Of a stretch of 25,640 nucleotides of DNA, positions 7,509-15,188 are shown piece by piece. The notes beneath the pieces are model-generated. The model did not search any database and was not told the DNA's origin. It was given only the letters and a program-made list of their open reading frames with translations. A program made the translations under genes and the position numbers. Position 1 is the stretch's first letter. Every line of letters starts with the position of its first letter. Source of the DNA: Clostridia bacterium. Its GTDB lineage: Bacteria > Bacillota_A > Clostridia > Christensenellales > Aristaeellaceae. The stretch is from contig JAFQOY010000077.1 of the NCBI GenBank assembly GCA_017412025.1, positions 1 to 25,640 on the forward strand, read 5' to 3'.

Positions 7509-8662
7509 AGAGAATGCTTTTTTTGTTCCTGCTGCTCCTGGTTTTCGCAATACCCGTCAAGGCGCAGCAGGTGCAGCAGACGCAGCAGGCGCAGATGAAC
7601 GAGCAGATTGACAATCTTCTGCGAGATCTTGACTTTTCGGAGCTTGAGGATATGACTGTGCCCGGTCTGACGCGGGCGTACAGCGTTCGCGAAGCGATTG
7701 CAGCCGTGGCGCGGGGCGAAACGATATCCGCAGAGGATGCGACCGCCTCGGTGCTCCGGGCTTTCTTTGATGCTTTATCGCAGCTGGGCGCGCTGATGCT
7801 TTCCGTGATGACGCCGGTGCTCCTGGGAAGCCTGCTTACGCACACGCTTGGAACAAGAGAAAAAGAGATCGGCCGTCTGTCTGGAAATGTTTGCTATCTG
7901 ATGGTGCTCATTCCGGTGGTTCTGATCGTGATTGCAGAGCTTGACCATGCGCGCAATACCATCACGCTGACGACGCAGCGCATGGACAGGATGCTGCCGC
8001 TGCTGCTGACGCTGCTCACCGCGCTGGGCGGCAATGCTTCCTCGGCTTTTCTGCATCCGATGGTTGTTGCGGCGTCGGGCAGTATGGTGTTTCTGGCGAG
8101 AGAGGTGATTCTCAGGCTGGTGATGTGCACCTGTGCGGTGACGACGATCAATCATCTATCCTTCAGCGCGCATATGACGCGCATGGCTCAGCTGCTCAGG
8201 AGTGCGGTGTGCTGGCTGCTGGGGGTCAGTTTTACGGTGTTTCTGGGGGCGATGTCTCTGCAGGGCGTGTGCAGCGCGTCGATTGACGGCGTGGCCATCC
8301 GTGCGGCGAAATATGCGGTGGACAATTTTGTTCCGATTGTCGGCGGCATGTTTTCCGATACGATGGATACGCTTGTGGGCTGTACGCTGATTGTCAAAAA
8401 TGCGTTGGGCGTATGCGCAGCGCTGGTGCTCCTTGGCGTGATCCTTGCGCCGCTGATGCGTACGACGGCAGTGGTATTTGTGCTGAAACTCAGCGCTGCG
8501 CTGCTTGAACCTGTTGCAGACGCGCAGATTGTGCGGGCAATCGGCGATTTTTCACGGACGATCGTATTGTTTCTGATTACGATGCTTTGCGTGGGCACGA
8601 TGTATTTTCTGCTGATCGTGCAGATGCTTCTGGTTGGCAACCTGACGGTCATGCTCAGATAG
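7505..8662 (+). CDS. spoIIIAE: Stage III sporulation protein AE
   Basis: A large multi-pass membrane protein of the SpoIIIA complex. I start it at ATG 7505, inside the spoIIIAD stop (ATGA), because this gives a clean signal peptide (MKRMLFLFLLLLVF..., cleavage expected after VKA at about residue 20). The frame stays open upstream to 7427, but that part is spoIIIAD in another frame. The length is 385 residues against 399 in B. subtilis. A short Gln-rich repeat (QQVQQTQQAQ) follows the signal peptide, then an acidic region, then about seven hydrophobic helices from residue 95 to the end. The N-terminal region is expected in the space between the two membranes. Confidence 0.95.
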   Translation: MKRMLFLFLLLLVFAIPVKAQQVQQTQQAQMNEQIDNLLRDLDFSELEDMTVPGLTRAYSVREAIAAVARGETISAEDATASVLRAFFDALSQLGALMLSVMTPVLLGSLLTHTLGTREKEIGRLSGNVCYLMVLIPVVLIVIAELDHARNTITLTTQRMDRMLPLLLTLLTALGGNASSAFLHPMVVAASGSMVFLAREVILRLVMCTCAVTTINHLSFSAHMTRMAQLLRSAVCWLLGVSFTVFLGAMSLQGVCSASIDGVAIRAAKYAVDNFVPIVGGMFSDTMDTLVGCTLIVKNALGVCAALVLLGVILAPLMRTTAVVFVLKLSAALLEPVADAQIVRAIGDFSRTIVLFLITMLCVGTMYFLLIVQMLLVGNLTVMLR

Positions 8663-8678
8663 CGGGGAGGAAGGAAGC

Positions 8679-8885
8679 ATGATGACGCTGATAGCAAGGC
8701 TTTGCGCGCTTTGCGCAGTCTGCACGATGATGCAGATGGCCTTCGGCGGGGAAGAGCGCGGCGGCACGGCCATGATCAGCGGCCTGCTGATGCTGCATCT
8801 TGTGATATCAGGCCTTCAGGAGATCGCTTCCTCCATGCTTGAAGACGGAAACCTGATGCACATATTCGCCGCACTGATGAAATAA
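8679..8885 (+). CDS. spoIIIAF: Short SpoIIIAF-like protein lacking the ring-building domain
   Basis: The 68 residues include two hydrophobic segments (about 3-22 and 30-48), which is how SpoIIIAF begins. The gene sits exactly between spoIIIAE and spoIIIAG, with GGGGAGG upstream. B. subtilis SpoIIIAF is about 206 residues and continues with a soluble ring-building domain; here a TAA follows soon after the second helix and spoIIIAG starts within 22 bases. No frameshift remnant of the missing domain is visible, because there is no room for one. Identity rests on position and membrane layout. It may be a naturally reduced SpoIIIAF or a lineage-specific replacement. Confidence 0.75.
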   Translation: MMTLIARLCALCAVCTMMQMAFGGEERGGTAMISGLLMLHLVISGLQEIASSMLEDGNLMHIFAALMK

Positions 8886-8906
8886 CAGATGGTGAGGAGG
8901 AAGGGG

Positions 8907-9284
8907 ATGCGGGATTGGCTGACGAGGCTTCGCGCTGCGCTTTCGCTGCGTACGCTGGCGCTCCTTGCGGCAGCCATTCTGCTGCTGTGCAGCGGCATGC
9001 TGAAAGGGGAAAGCCGGGATACGCAGACGCAGCTGGAAGAGCGAATCAGCCGGACGCTCTCTCAGGTGGCCGGCGCAGGCTGCGTGCGGGTCGTGATCCA
9101 GTTTCAGGCGGCCGTTCAAAAACAGAGCGGCATGTATGAAACGGTGCAGGAGCGTCCCTGCGGGGCGGTTGCCGTTGCGCAGGGGGCGGACGATCCGCTC
9201 GTCAGGCTTGAACTCCAGGAGGCGCTTTGCACGCTTCTTGGGCTTCCGGCCTCGGCTGTGAGCATAGTGGCAGGAGGGAAATAA
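8907..9284 (+). CDS. spoIIIAG: Stage III sporulation protein AG (short form)
   Basis: SpoIIIAG forms the large ring of the channel between the two membranes. I chose ATG 8907 because AGGAGG lies at 8895-8900, six bases upstream; an upstream in-frame ATG at 8889 has no such site. The result is 125 residues, against about 229 in B. subtilis. One membrane helix lies at about 16-32. The C-terminal ring-building half carries the family signature GADDPLVRLELQEAL (93-107), then LLGLPASAVSIV. The linker and beta-insert region between helix and signature is much shorter than usual. Confidence 0.9.
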   Translation: MRDWLTRLRAALSLRTLALLAAAILLLCSGMLKGESRDTQTQLEERISRTLSQVAGAGCVRVVIQFQAAVQKQSGMYETVQERPCGAVAVAQGADDPLVRLELQEALCTLLGLPASAVSIVAGGK

Positions 9285-9285
9285 G

Positions 9286-9801
9286 ATGAAAAGCAGCATG
9301 GCTTTTTCGGGACTTAGGGCTGCATCCTGCGCGGCGCTTCTGGCGCTGCTGGGCGTAAGCGGCTATACAGGAGCGCTGCGCGAAAATGATGTGATATCCG
9401 ATGTACCGGTGAGCGTGCAGTATTATGACCCGATTGAACGCTCTGTGATGACGGCAGGCGAGATTGCCCGCGATCTTGGCGAAAAACGCCGCGAGGAAAT
9501 CGCTCTGCTTGACAGCGTGATAGACAATCCTGCGTCGTCAGAGGAAACCAGGCAAAGGGCGCTTGAGCAGAAAAGCCAGATTGCCCAGCGCATGGAGCAG
9601 GAGGCGCAGGCGGAAGCTGCGCTTTTATATGCGGGCTATGCCGGCGTCGGCGTTCTGTGCAGCCTGACCGCTGTGAATATCTTTTCGCCGTACGCATATA
9701 TGGCCGATGAAAGCGACAGGACGAGAATGATCGACTGTGTCTGTACACAGACCGGCGTACAGCCGGGTGAAGTAAAAATCATTCTTGCAAAAAATGAATG
9801 A
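9286..9801 (+). CDS. spoIIIAH: Stage III sporulation protein AH
   Basis: SpoIIIAH anchors in the mother-cell membrane and binds forespore SpoIIQ across the gap; its outer domain is related to YscJ/FliF ring proteins. The 171 residues show one helix at about 8-26, then an extracellular helical stretch with NPASSEETRQRALEQKSQI (81-99), a family trait, and a compact C-terminal beta-alpha domain ending DCVCTQTGVQPGEVKIIL. AGGAGG lies within the end of spoIIIAG. B. subtilis has 218 residues. No terminator is seen before the next promoter at 9807. Confidence 0.93.
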   Translation: MKSSMAFSGLRAASCAALLALLGVSGYTGALRENDVISDVPVSVQYYDPIERSVMTAGEIARDLGEKRREEIALLDSVIDNPASSEETRQRALEQKSQIAQRMEQEAQAEAALLYAGYAGVGVLCSLTAVNIFSPYAYMADESDRTRMIDCVCTQTGVQPGEVKIILAKNE

Positions 9802-9806
9802 GAAGA

Positions 9807-9835
9807 TTGTGCACTGGACAAAAATCTGTTATACT
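9807..9835 (+). promoter_or_regulatory. Sigma-A-type promoter for the Asp23 module
   Basis: TTGTGC (9807-9812) and TATACT (9830-9835) have an ideal 17-base spacer. The GGAGGTG at 9851-9857 and ATG at 9866 follow. The -35 is the same TTGTGC as at 2401. This gives the envelope genes vegetative expression separate from the sporulation operon. Confidence 0.75.
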
Positions 9836-9865
9836 AGTGAATATCCATAGGGAGGTGCTCTTAAT

Positions 9866-10396
9866 ATGAATGAAAATATGACTATCGATATTGAAAAGGA
9901 TCAGGATAACGGTCAGATTACCTATGCCAACGAAGTCATTTCGACCATCGTCAGCGTGGCTACGACGGAGGTCGAAGGCATTTCCGGCATTGTCGGCGCC
10001 AGCTCCATTTCCGGTATTCTTGCCAAGGGCAAGACGCCCCGCGGCGTTCGCGTGGATATGAACGGCAAGGATGTCAATGTCGACGTCAGCGTGACGGTGG
10101 ATTACGGCATGCCGATTCAGAAGGTGGGCCGCAATGCGCAGGAGAACGTGCGCAAGTCCATTGAGTCCATGACCGGGCTGCATGTGGAGAAGGTGGATCT
10201 GCACGTGGTCGGCGTGAGCTTTGAAAAGGAAAACCAGGAGCTGCAGCTCAGCCAGAAGGCTGCGACAATGCAGAGTATCGAGGAAGACGAAGAGCATGTC
10301 GTCTCTGCCGCGGCGATCGTTGAAGACACGGCTGCAGAGGAAGAGGATGACATGAAGTCTGTGGTCGAGATTGTCGAGACGGAAGACGAAGAGTAA
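9866..10396 (+). CDS. Asp23/Gls24 family envelope stress protein
   Basis: The 176 residues start with the Asp23 fold (about 15-125), including ITYANEVISTIVSVATTEVEG, a glycine-rich RGVRVDM turn and a DVSVTVDYG strand, all typical. In Staphylococcus aureus, Asp23 is an abundant protein tethered to the membrane by AmaP and linked to cell-wall stress. The next two genes are AmaP-like and DUF2273, the usual partners. The last 50 residues (from about 128) are a strongly acidic Glu/Asp tail that the core family lacks. A good promoter and GGAGGTG precede it. Confidence 0.93.
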   Translation: MNENMTIDIEKDQDNGQITYANEVISTIVSVATTEVEGISGIVGASSISGILAKGKTPRGVRVDMNGKDVNVDVSVTVDYGMPIQKVGRNAQENVRKSIESMTGLHVEKVDLHVVGVSFEKENQELQLSQKAATMQSIEEDEEHVVSAAAIVEDTAAEEEDDMKSVVEIVETEDEE

Positions 10397-10447
10397 CGCT
10401 TGCAGCGCATTGACGTGCTGCTGGGAAAAACAAGGAGGAAATACACG

Positions 10448-11230
10448 ATGAAGCATCCTGTGAGAGACCGTCTGCTTATTCTGATCTGCGCGCTGGCCAT
10501 TCTCTGCTGCGCTGCAGGCGCTGCCGCTTTTCTTGCCGGCAAGGTGACGCTTGATCCTGCCGCCGCTGTGCTTGCGACGCTTCAGGCGGGGCTGAATCTC
10601 AAGCAGAAGATTATCCTTGGCGTTGCCGCTGCTGTGCTCGCGCTTTATGCGCTGCTGCTCATCGGCGTGGTTCTCCCTTCCAGGAAGAAGAAGGTTCGTT
10701 CCAGCAACTTTGCCTATCAGCAGAATGAGAACGGCATGGTCCGCATTTCGCTCAAGACGCTGGAAGCGCTTGTTCACCGCTGCCTCAACCAGCATCCGGA
10801 ACTGAAGGTCGTCTCTTCTTCCCTCTTCAGCGACGAGGAGTCTGTTCAGGTGGATGTGCATATCACGCTGCAGTCCGATATCAGCATGCCGCTGGCCGTT
10901 TCTGCGCTGCAGAAGCAGATCAAGAAGTATCTGGAGGCCTGCTCCGGCGTTTCCGTCCAGGAGGTTCGCGTCTATGTTGACGGCGCTATGCCTGTGAACG
11001 ACAAGACGCCGAAATCCCCGTATGCGATTCCTGCTGCGATGATGGGCATGGATACTGAGCTGCCTGCCGCAGCGGAGGAGGCCGCTGAGGAGTCTGCTGC
11101 CGCCGAGGATGAGGCAGACGCGCAGACCGCCGAGCCGTCCGCTCAGGAGACTGCGGAAGAAGAGGAAATGACCCTGCAGGAGGCAGCCGAGGAGCCGAAG
11201 GACGAATCTCAGGAAGAAGAGGGTAACTGA
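10448..11230 (+). CDS. amaP: Alkaline shock response membrane anchor AmaP
   Basis: This protein has 260 residues from ATG 10448, which has AGGAGG upstream. Two membrane helices (about 9-30 and 55-77) form a hairpin, followed by a basic stop (PSRKKKVR) and an Asp23-like cytoplasmic domain (about 85-180), the AmaP layout. In S. aureus AmaP anchors Asp23 at the membrane. From about 195 to the end the chain is Ala/Glu/Asp-rich with no hydrophobic core, an acidic tail like that of the preceding Asp23 protein. Gene order Asp23 - AmaP - DUF2273 supports a single module. Confidence 0.88.
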   Translation: MKHPVRDRLLILICALAILCCAAGAAAFLAGKVTLDPAAAVLATLQAGLNLKQKIILGVAAAVLALYALLLIGVVLPSRKKKVRSSNFAYQQNENGMVRISLKTLEALVHRCLNQHPELKVVSSSLFSDEESVQVDVHITLQSDISMPLAVSALQKQIKKYLEACSGVSVQEVRVYVDGAMPVNDKTPKSPYAIPAAMMGMDTELPAAAEEAAEESAAAEDEADAQTAEPSAQETAEEEEMTLQEAAEEPKDESQEEEGN

Positions 11231-11232
11231 GC

Positions 11233-11478
11233 ATGATGGACATGAGGACGTTTTTCAGTCAGATCTTTACGCCCGGGACAGTGCCGTGCACGCTCTTTGG
11301 CATGGTGCTCGGTCTGGTGTTTGCGGTACTCTGCCTGACCATAGGCGTTGGAAAGGCGCTTCTGATCGGCGGTTTCTGTCTGATCGGCGCTTTTGTCGGC
11401 GGCGTGAAGGATAAGAAGGCGTTTGTCCGCAAGGCAGTCTCTGTTTTTGATCGGAACAGCTCAAGCCGCTACGAATGA
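11233..11478 (+). CDS. DUF2273 small membrane protein
   Basis: The 81 residues contain two hydrophobic helices (about 15-38 and 42-57) with the glycine-rich pattern GMVLGLVFAVLCLTIGVGKA and a basic end GVKDKK, matching DUF2273 proteins that sit next to Asp23 and AmaP genes in Firmicutes. It starts 2 bases after amaP, and GAGGG in the amaP end can serve as ribosome site. ATG 11233 and ATG 11236 are both possible starts. Function is unknown; it probably assists membrane attachment of the Asp23 complex (inference). Confidence 0.85.
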   Translation: MMDMRTFFSQIFTPGTVPCTLFGMVLGLVFAVLCLTIGVGKALLIGGFCLIGAFVGGVKDKKAFVRKAVSVFDRNSSSRYE

Positions 11479-11526
11479 GAAACGCCTTCAGGTAAAATAC
11501 TATAAAAGGATCGGAGCAAAAGAAAC

Positions 11527-11931
11527 ATGGCACGTCCTATTGCACGTGAAGCTGCAATGCAGCTTGTATTTGAACAGCTATTCGGCGGAGCCGGACAGAC
11601 GGAGGCGCTTGTCGATCTGATCGACTATACGCCCGGCGAAAACGACCGCCAGTATATCGATATGGTCGTTGCCGGCGTGAAGGAGCATGCTGCGGATATT
11701 GACAGCGAGATTTCCGCCTGCCTGCGCGGATGGACGATTCAGCGTCTGTCCCGTGTGGATCTGGCCATTCTCAGGCTTTCTGTATTTGAGATGAAGTACG
11801 CCCAGTTCCCTGCGGCTGTTTCCATCAATGAAGCGGTCGAGCTGACGCGCAAGTACTCCAGCGAGTCTTCCTGTTCGTATGTCAACGGTGTGCTGGGTAC
11901 CATCAGCAGAAAGCTGGCGGCAAAGGCATGA
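11527..11931 (+). CDS. nusB: Transcription antitermination factor NusB
   Basis: NusB binds boxA RNA with NusE (ribosomal protein S10) and prevents early termination in rRNA operons. The 134 residues match the all-helical family from REAAMQLVFEQLF at the N-terminus to the conserved LRLSVFEMKY and SINEAVELTRKYSS motifs and the final FVNG-like YVNGVLG. It opens the nusB - folD - xse - ispA block. Its stop overlaps the next start by four bases. Confidence 0.96.
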   Translation: MARPIAREAAMQLVFEQLFGGAGQTEALVDLIDYTPGENDRQYIDMVVAGVKEHAADIDSEISACLRGWTIQRLSRVDLAILRLSVFEMKYAQFPAAVSINEAVELTRKYSSESSCSYVNGVLGTISRKLAAKA

Positions 11932-12872
11932 AAGCGGTTCTGGGTATTGATACCAGTTGTTACACAACCTCTGCCGCGATTGTCTCTGCGTCCGGAAGGC
12001 TGATTGCATCCTCGCGCAGGCTGCTGACGGTTGAAGCGGGCGAGCGCGGGCTGCAGCAGTCCGAGGGATTGTTTCAGCATGTCAAAAATCTGCCGGATAT
12101 GATTTCGGACGTCATGAGCAAAGCGCCTGATGTGCAGATTGCTGCAGTGAGCGCCAGCGTGCGTCCGCGCCCGGCACAGGATTCGTATATGCCCGTGTTT
12201 CGTGCGGGAGAAAGTCAGGCGCGCGCAGCGGCAGCATTGCTGCGCGTGCCTTTTTATCCTGTCAGCCATCAGGAGGGGCATGTCCGCGCAGCGATGGTGG
12301 ATTCTGGGATCGAAGCAAAGCAGCCTTTTCTTGCGCTGCATCTGTCCGGAGGCACGACGGAAATCCTGCTTGCGGACAATGGACGCCTTCAGTTGCTTGG
12401 CGGAAGCCTTGATCTGCACGCCGGACAGCTGGTGGACAGAACGGGCGTGCGCATGCGGCTTTCGTTCCCTGCCGGCCCGTCGCTTGAGCGGCTGGCGATC
12501 GAGGGAAACCGGCAGCGGCTGTGCGAGAGCCTCATCGGCGTATCCGTCAAGGGGATTGACTGCTGTCTGTCCGGTGCCGAAAACAAAGTCGTACACATGA
12601 TGAACGAGCAGATGTCCAATGAAAAGATCGCGATTGAGGTGTTCGATTTCCTTTCAAGGACCATTGTGCGCCAGATTGAATGCGCATGCGAGGAGACCTC
12701 CTCCCGTCAGGCGCTGCTGGCTGGCGGCGTGGCGTCCTCGATGCTTCTTCGAGAGCTGCTTCTCGATCGTGCGCGCAGGCGCAGGCTGAACTGCAGGCTG
12801 TGTTTTGCCCGGCCGGAGCTTTCCGGCGATAATGCCGTAGGTGTTGCGCTGCTGGCTGCAGGCATGCTGTAA
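11928..12872 (+). CDS. TsaD/Kae1-like ASKHA-fold protein (peptidase M22 family paralog)
   Basis: The 314 residues have the ASKHA ATPase fold: GIDTSCYTTS at 6-15, a metal-site HQEGH (H114, H118), LSGGTTE at 139-145 and SGDNAVGVA near the end. True TsaD makes the t6A base of tRNA and has a GPGL...SL loop; here that place reads RPRPAQDSYMPVFRAG, and the chain is shorter than TsaD (about 340). It thus looks like the clostridial paralog often labelled O-sialoglycoprotein endopeptidase, found beside nusB. Its reaction is not known. The start overlaps the nusB stop (ATGA). Whether a canonical tsaD exists elsewhere in the genome cannot be seen. Confidence 0.88.
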   Translation: MKAVLGIDTSCYTTSAAIVSASGRLIASSRRLLTVEAGERGLQQSEGLFQHVKNLPDMISDVMSKAPDVQIAAVSASVRPRPAQDSYMPVFRAGESQARAAAALLRVPFYPVSHQEGHVRAAMVDSGIEAKQPFLALHLSGGTTEILLADNGRLQLLGGSLDLHAGQLVDRTGVRMRLSFPAGPSLERLAIEGNRQRLCESLIGVSVKGIDCCLSGAENKVVHMMNEQMSNEKIAIEVFDFLSRTIVRQIECACEETSSRQALLAGGVASSMLLRELLLDRARRRRLNCRLCFARPELSGDNAVGVALLAAGML

Positions 12873-12896
12873 AGGCGAGAATAAGGAGGATGAATC

Positions 12897-13739
12897 ATGG
12901 CGGCGATCACGATCGACGGACGTGCCGTAGCAAAGGCATTCAAGGAAAAGATTGCATCCCGTGCGGATGAACTGAAGAAAAGCGGCATCGAGCCTCATCT
13001 GGCAGTCATACTCGTTGGAGAGAATCCTGCCAGTCAGGTTTATGTGCGGAATAAGGAAAATGCGTGCATCAAGGCAGGAATCCGCTCTACGGTAATCCGC
13101 ATGGCGGACAGCTGCACCCAGGAAGAGCTGGAACAGACCGTTGGTCTGCTCAACAAAGACGATACGGTTCATGGCATTCTGGTTCAGCTTCCTCTGCCGA
13201 AGCATCTTGACGAGGCGTCGGTTTTGAGATTGATCAATCCGGATAAGGATGTGGACGGCTTCCATGCGATGAACTCAGGCAGACTCATGAATGGACAGCC
13301 TGCCTTTGTGCCCTGCACGCCGCTTGGCGTGATGGAGCTTCTCAGCGCGTACGATATTCCGGTGAGAGGGAAGCATGCCGTCGTCATCGGGCGGAGCAAC
13401 ATCGTCGGAAAGCCGATGGCTATGCTCCTCCTTGCGCAGGATGCAACGGTGACGATCTGCCACTCCCGTACGCAGAATCTTGCGCAGATCACCAGGCAGG
13501 CGGATATTCTTGTCGCGGCGGTGGGCCGCGCGGGCTTTGTGACAAAGGATATGGTGAAGCCGGGCGCTGCGGTGATCGACGTGGGCATCAACCGCACGGA
13601 AAACGGCATCGTCGGCGATGTGGATCCTTCTGTGGCGGACGTCGCCGGATATCTGACGCCTGTGCCGGGCGGCGTGGGTCAGATGACGATTGCGCTGCTG
13701 CTGTCCAACACGCTGGATGCGGCGGAACATGGCAGGTAA
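12897..13739 (+). CDS. folD: Bifunctional methylene-THF dehydrogenase / methenyl-THF cyclohydrolase FolD
   Basis: FolD interconverts 5,10-methylene-THF and 10-formyl-THF for one-carbon metabolism. The 280 residues carry VYVRNKENAC (Y49 and K53 of the active site), QLPLPKH, DVDGFHAMN, the nucleotide-binding GRSNIVGKP and PVPGGVGQMT. Length is normal. AAGGAGG precedes the ATG. Its last 11 bases overlap the xseA start. Confidence 0.98.
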   Translation: MAAITIDGRAVAKAFKEKIASRADELKKSGIEPHLAVILVGENPASQVYVRNKENACIKAGIRSTVIRMADSCTQEELEQTVGLLNKDDTVHGILVQLPLPKHLDEASVLRLINPDKDVDGFHAMNSGRLMNGQPAFVPCTPLGVMELLSAYDIPVRGKHAVVIGRSNIVGKPMAMLLLAQDATVTICHSRTQNLAQITRQADILVAAVGRAGFVTKDMVKPGAAVIDVGINRTENGIVGDVDPSVADVAGYLTPVPGGVGQMTIALLLSNTLDAAEHGR

Positions 13740-14946
13740 GCTGACGCTGAGCGTTTCCCAGCTGAACGAATATGTGAAACGGACCCTGCAGATGGATCCA
13801 ATGCTGCACGGCGTTGAGCTCAGAGGCGAAATCAGCAATCTGAAATTCCATCAGACGGGTACGCTCTTTTTTACGCTCAAGGATGAGCTTGCAGCGATTT
13901 CCTGCGTGATGTATGCAACCGATGTTGAACAGCTGAGCAGCATGCCCTTTGAAGGCATGCGCGCGCTGGTCAGCGGAAGCGTCGGCCTGTATGTGCGCGG
14001 AGGGCAGATGCAGTTTTACGCTGCCCGGCTTCATGCCGAGGGCGTGGGCGTGCTGTATGAGCGCCTGCTTGCGCTGAAAAACCGGCTGTCTAAAGAAGGG
14101 CTGTTTGATCCCCAGAGGAAAAGGCCGCTGCCGCTTCTGCCGGACACGATTGGCGTCGTTTCCTCTCCGACCGGCGCGGTCATTCACGACATCATGAACG
14201 TGTCCCTTCGCCGCGATCCGCAGACGAGGATTCTGCTGTGTCCGGTGCGCGTGCAGGGGATCGGCGCTGCAGATGAGGTCGTGCAGGCGATTGCTTTGCT
14301 GGAGCAGCTTGAGCACGTCAGCGTCATCATCATTGCACGCGGCGGCGGCTCGATGGAGGATCTCTGGACGTTTAATGAGGAGCGGGTTGCGCGCGCGGTT
14401 GCCCGCTGCAGGAAGCCCGTCGTTTCGGCCATCGGGCATGAGACGGATGTTACGCTGTGCGATCTTGCGGCCGATCTTCGGGCGCCGACCCCTTCGGCTG
14501 CGGCTGAATGCGTCGTGCCTGTGCGCTTTGAGCTGTATGCTCAGCTTGATATGCGGCTGAACGCGCTGAGCCGCGCTGCGCAGAATCAGTGTGCGGTGAA
14601 GGAGGCGAGACTTCGCCTGCTTGAGACAAAGCTGGCGATGATGCGCCCCGCTGTAAAGCTTGATAGCAGCGCCAAAGACCTCGATCGCCTGTGCGCGCGT
14701 CTGCGCGAGGGCGTCAGGCGGCAGATCAGGCTGCAGGAGGATCGTCTTGCGCGCGCAGAGCGTGAAATCGGGATTCTCAACCCTTATCATGTGCTTTCGC
14801 GCGGATATGCGATGGTGCTCGCGGATGGCAGGCCAGTCAGGGATGCTGGCCAGCTTGCGCCGGGGGAAGCGGTGACGCTGCGCTTTGCGCAGGGCAGCGC
14901 GGAGGCGTCGATCAGTCGGATTCTGAATGAGGAGAAAGACTCATGA
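13729..14946 (+). CDS. xseA: Exodeoxyribonuclease VII large subunit
   Basis: XseA with XseB forms exonuclease VII, which degrades single-stranded DNA. I start at ATG 13729, inside the end of folD, because MAGKLTLSVSQLNEYVK matches the family's usual N-terminus. The 405 residues comprise an OB-fold (about 1-100, with LRGEISNLK), a catalytic domain (GVVSSPTGAVIHDI, ARGGGSMEDLW, SAIGHETDVT) and a coiled-coil region (about 270-350) before a C-terminal segment with SRGYAMVL. Confidence 0.97.
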   Translation: MAGKLTLSVSQLNEYVKRTLQMDPMLHGVELRGEISNLKFHQTGTLFFTLKDELAAISCVMYATDVEQLSSMPFEGMRALVSGSVGLYVRGGQMQFYAARLHAEGVGVLYERLLALKNRLSKEGLFDPQRKRPLPLLPDTIGVVSSPTGAVIHDIMNVSLRRDPQTRILLCPVRVQGIGAADEVVQAIALLEQLEHVSVIIIARGGGSMEDLWTFNEERVARAVARCRKPVVSAIGHETDVTLCDLAADLRAPTPSAAAECVVPVRFELYAQLDMRLNALSRAAQNQCAVKEARLRLLETKLAMMRPAVKLDSSAKDLDRLCARLREGVRRQIRLQEDRLARAEREIGILNPYHVLSRGYAMVLADGRPVRDAGQLAPGEAVTLRFAQGSAEASISRILNEEKDS

Positions 14947-15188
14947 CCGCAAAAAAGAAAAAAACGCCTTCGTTTGACGAGGGTATGAAGGAACTGGAGA
15001 CGCTGGTTGACAGGCTCTCCGAAAATGAACTCTCGCTTGAAGACTCCATTGCGCTGTATGAGCAGGGCGCCGCTCTGGCAGCGCAGCTTCGCGCTGCGCT
15101 TGACAGTCAGAAAAAACGCATCGAAATGATCAGCCCGGATACGGCGGAGATTGAACCGTTTGAGGAGAATGAACATGGTGTACAGTGA
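14943..15188 (+). CDS. xseB: Exodeoxyribonuclease VII small subunit
   Basis: The 81 residues match XseB: a lysine-rich start, SFDEGMKELETLVDRLSENE, then LEDSIALYEQGAAL. It overlaps the xseA stop by four bases (ATGA) and has GAGGAGAAAG upstream, so the two subunits are translationally coupled. Its final 14 bases overlap the start of ispA. Confidence 0.97.
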   Translation: MTAKKKKTPSFDEGMKELETLVDRLSENELSLEDSIALYEQGAALAAQLRAALDSQKKRIEMISPDTAEIEPFEENEHGVQ

